Both the position numbers and the translations under genes were made by a program. This document shows positions 62,458 through 64,000 of a stretch of DNA of 64,000 nucleotides, piece after piece. Positions within the stretch are counted from its first letter, which is position 1, and each line of letters begins with the position of its first letter. Origin of the DNA: a virus; the IMG/VR virus record IMGVR_UViG_3300020595_000010, positions 99,572 through 163,571 of that record, one strand, 5' to 3'. Under the pieces are notes generated by a model. It did no database searches, had not been told where the DNA came from, and saw nothing but the letters and a program-made list of their open reading frames with translations.

Positions 62458-63494
62458 TGGATAATATAACAAAATATTTACATAAAATAGCATATAAATT
62501 TCCTAAAGGATATCCTGATATGGGTGATCCTAAAGATAAAGATATGTTATTTGAATTAATAAAAACTGTAATAGAAGCAGAAGAAGAAGTAGAAATTGAT
62601 GTCAAAACATCACAACCTTCTGGGGGGTCTGAAACATATAATGATACTATTAGATATGCTATATATGGTAAAGATTACAAAGATAAACCAATTCCAAAAC
62701 CTAAGAGTAAATACCCTTATAAAAATTCTACATTTAGTATAGCAGTTAGCTCTGAAGATAAAGAATTATTTACCAAACTATACCCTGTTAAACCCCCAAA
62801 AGTAGGAAAAGAAATAGGTAGTGCTGGTTCTTTAGGTGTGGGGAATGGAGAAATTGCATTATATTGGTTATATCATTTTTCAAATAGTGCTAAAGTAACA
62901 GAAGGTAGAGAAAAAGATGACCCGGATTTATACTTTAACAATCAGGGAGTAGAGGTTAAATCTTGGAGTACTGATAAAGGTTTACACGGTTTAGGAAGAT
63001 TTGGAGCTGATAAAGAAAATTTATCATTACTTTCACTTATATTTGGGTTTAGTGCTCTAGTAAGTGTTTTTGATGGTGAAGGTGAATTGCCAAAAACAGT
63101 AAATCCAACTAATTTTAGAGGATTTCAACTTACGGCTGCTATGGAAAAAGTAAAAGAGTTTAAAAGCCTTTTAAATAAAAATAGTGATTTAGTAGATGAA
63201 TATCCTTTATTTAAAAATATTAAATCTAATGTAGATAGAGTATACAATACATTAAATTTAGAAGATTCAGATAGCCCTCAGGATATGGGGAGAAAGATGG
63301 CAATACAACTTTTAAAACCAAAATTAGATAGAAAACCAGGAGATGGTAACCATTTAGCAAATGTAAAAGACAATGGGGATATTAAATTCTTTCAAATTAA
63401 TTTTGATGAATTAAAAAATAGTGATGAATTAATGAAAGACTTTGAAGTAAAACAGAGTGCAATTAGAATTAATTTTGATAAAATTTGGGGTTAA
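62457..63494 (+). CDS. PD-(D/E)XK-like endonuclease candidate (345 aa)
   Basis: A 345-residue protein with GNGEIALYWLYHFSNSA followed by DDPDLYFNNQGVEVKSW, which reads as the catalytic D...ExK of restriction-type nucleases (Asp in PDL, Glu-Val-Lys in EVK). The first 60 residues include a helical part with a FELIKTVIEAEEEVEID segment that may act as leader. The C-terminal 150 residues are helical. It is in the internal-protein cluster, so a packaged nuclease is possible. Assignment rests on this one motif. Confidence 0.55.
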   Translation: MDNITKYLHKIAYKFPKGYPDMGDPKDKDMLFELIKTVIEAEEEVEIDVKTSQPSGGSETYNDTIRYAIYGKDYKDKPIPKPKSKYPYKNSTFSIAVSSEDKELFTKLYPVKPPKVGKEIGSAGSLGVGNGEIALYWLYHFSNSAKVTEGREKDDPDLYFNNQGVEVKSWSTDKGLHGLGRFGADKENLSLLSLIFGFSALVSVFDGEGELPKTVNPTNFRGFQLTAAMEKVKEFKSLLNKNSDLVDEYPLFKNIKSNVDRVYNTLNLEDSDSPQDMGRKMAIQLLKPKLDRKPGDGNHLANVKDNGDIKFFQINFDELKNSDELMKDFEVKQSAIRINFDKIWG

Positions 63495-63512
63495 AAAATA
63501 AAATAAAACAAT

Positions 63513-64000
63513 ATGTGTAACTGCGGATGTAATACTTGTGATACTAATAAATCAACGTTAATGTTAAATGAAAATTTAGCACCGCGTGCTATATTGTCTG
63601 AGGGTTTAAAACACCATATAGACAACGATAAACCGCTTACTGAACATTTATACCGTGCGGGTTCACGTGCTTATTTTGATTTATTTGCAGAAGCAAGATC
63701 TTTATATAGTAGAGGCATTTTAAAATTTACTAATGAAGATGATTTAGCTTTACTTACAGAAACTAATTTAGGTCATTTTGGTATGTTTGAAGGTAAAAAA
63801 GTGCCTTTAGATTTTCCTATTGAATTAAATGAGCAAATGGACATATATGATGACATTGCAAATATGGAATTTGGAATGGATTATGACCAATTAGGTGATA
63901 ATGAAAAAGAATGGGTTCGTGATGAAATTGATAATATGGAAATGAATGAAGTTACCAGTTATAGTGGTTTTAATAGAAACCCAGAGGACCCAGATTCCGA
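63513..64000 (+). CDS. Late protein with Cys-rich start and LNE motifs, 3' truncated by window
   Basis: Open from ATG 63513 to the end of the window (162 residues visible). Starts MCNCGCNTCDTNKSTLMLNEN, with four Cys in CxCxCxxC and an LNE site at 18-20. ILSEG, ELNEQ and MNEVT follow further on. The helical NDKPLTEHLYRAGSRAYFDL segment is a pattern I recall from core-region proteins of marine T4-like phages. Likely part of the same capsid-internal set; C-terminus unseen. Confidence 0.6.
   Translation, partial: MCNCGCNTCDTNKSTLMLNENLAPRAILSEGLKHHIDNDKPLTEHLYRAGSRAYFDLFAEARSLYSRGILKFTNEDDLALLTETNLGHFGMFEGKKVPLDFPIELNEQMDIYDDIANMEFGMDYDQLGDNEKEWVRDEIDNMEMNEVTSYSGFNRNPEDPDS

Overview
The window reads as a piece of a large, AT-rich tailed-phage genome (a T4-like myovirus in its tail architecture) that infects a member of the Bacteroidetes, probably a flavobacterium with a type IX secretion system. 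Every gene I can support lies on the + strand, and genes are packed with ATGA or TAATG overlaps. The phage identity rests on gp25-type and gp6-type baseplate wedge proteins, a hub/spike-like protein, a gp55-like late sigma factor, a toprim primase and several virion-type proteins. The host inference rests on about 18 promoters of the Bacteroidetes type (TTTG, 20 bases, TATATTTAC), a lipoprotein, and a secreted protein ending in a CHU_C / T9SS type B sorting domain.

Layout. 1-4284: sugar and glycan genes (UDP-sugar dehydrogenase end, SDR epimerase, methyltransferase, glycosyltransferases). 4285-9671: small genes plus a membrane-anchored glucosaminidase, a heptose-kinase-like PfkB protein and a SWIM zinc-finger protein, closed by a clear terminator. 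9682-27517: an accessory/early region of many short genes in small operons, each behind its own copy of a conserved promoter module whose transcript begins with a small hairpin. It includes a RecA-fold ATPase, ATP-dependent DNA ligase, DUF932 protein, HldE-type nucleotidyltransferase, UvdE endonuclease, a papain-like peptidase and, at 22.9-23.4 kb, a structured GC-richer non-coding stretch. 27525-27803: tRNA-Leu(UAA), tRNA-Arg(UCU) and a degenerate tRNA-like element. 27869-31794: the T9SS-tagged secreted protein, an HD hydrolase and the gp55-like sigma factor. 31828-50772: tail/baseplate module, with a 2,722-residue tail protein that contains a Hint (bacterial intein-like) domain. 50769-52956: GIY-YIG protein, primase and a RecB-like nuclease. 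52981-64000: a late cluster of candidate capsid-internal proteins.

How it works together. Two promoter classes partition the genome. Early/accessory operons carry host-type promoters. Structural and internal-protein genes carry the box ATATTTATAA a few bases upstream of the start, plausibly read by the gp55-like sigma encoded at 30982.

The most interesting system is at 14.5-15.7 kb and 53-64 kb. Many proteins begin with a short amphipathic leader ending in a T4 gp21-like protease site ([LI]-x-E, here mostly LNE/INE/IAE). Several long ones carry the same tripeptide between unrelated domains (nucleotidyltransferase, zincin, zinc ribbon, HAD phosphatase, EF-hand-like and core-like domains). I infer a set of capsid-targeted polyproteins, cut by the prohead protease and packaged or ejected with the DNA. 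The protease gene itself is not in this window. No database search was run; all family assignments are from motifs read by eye.
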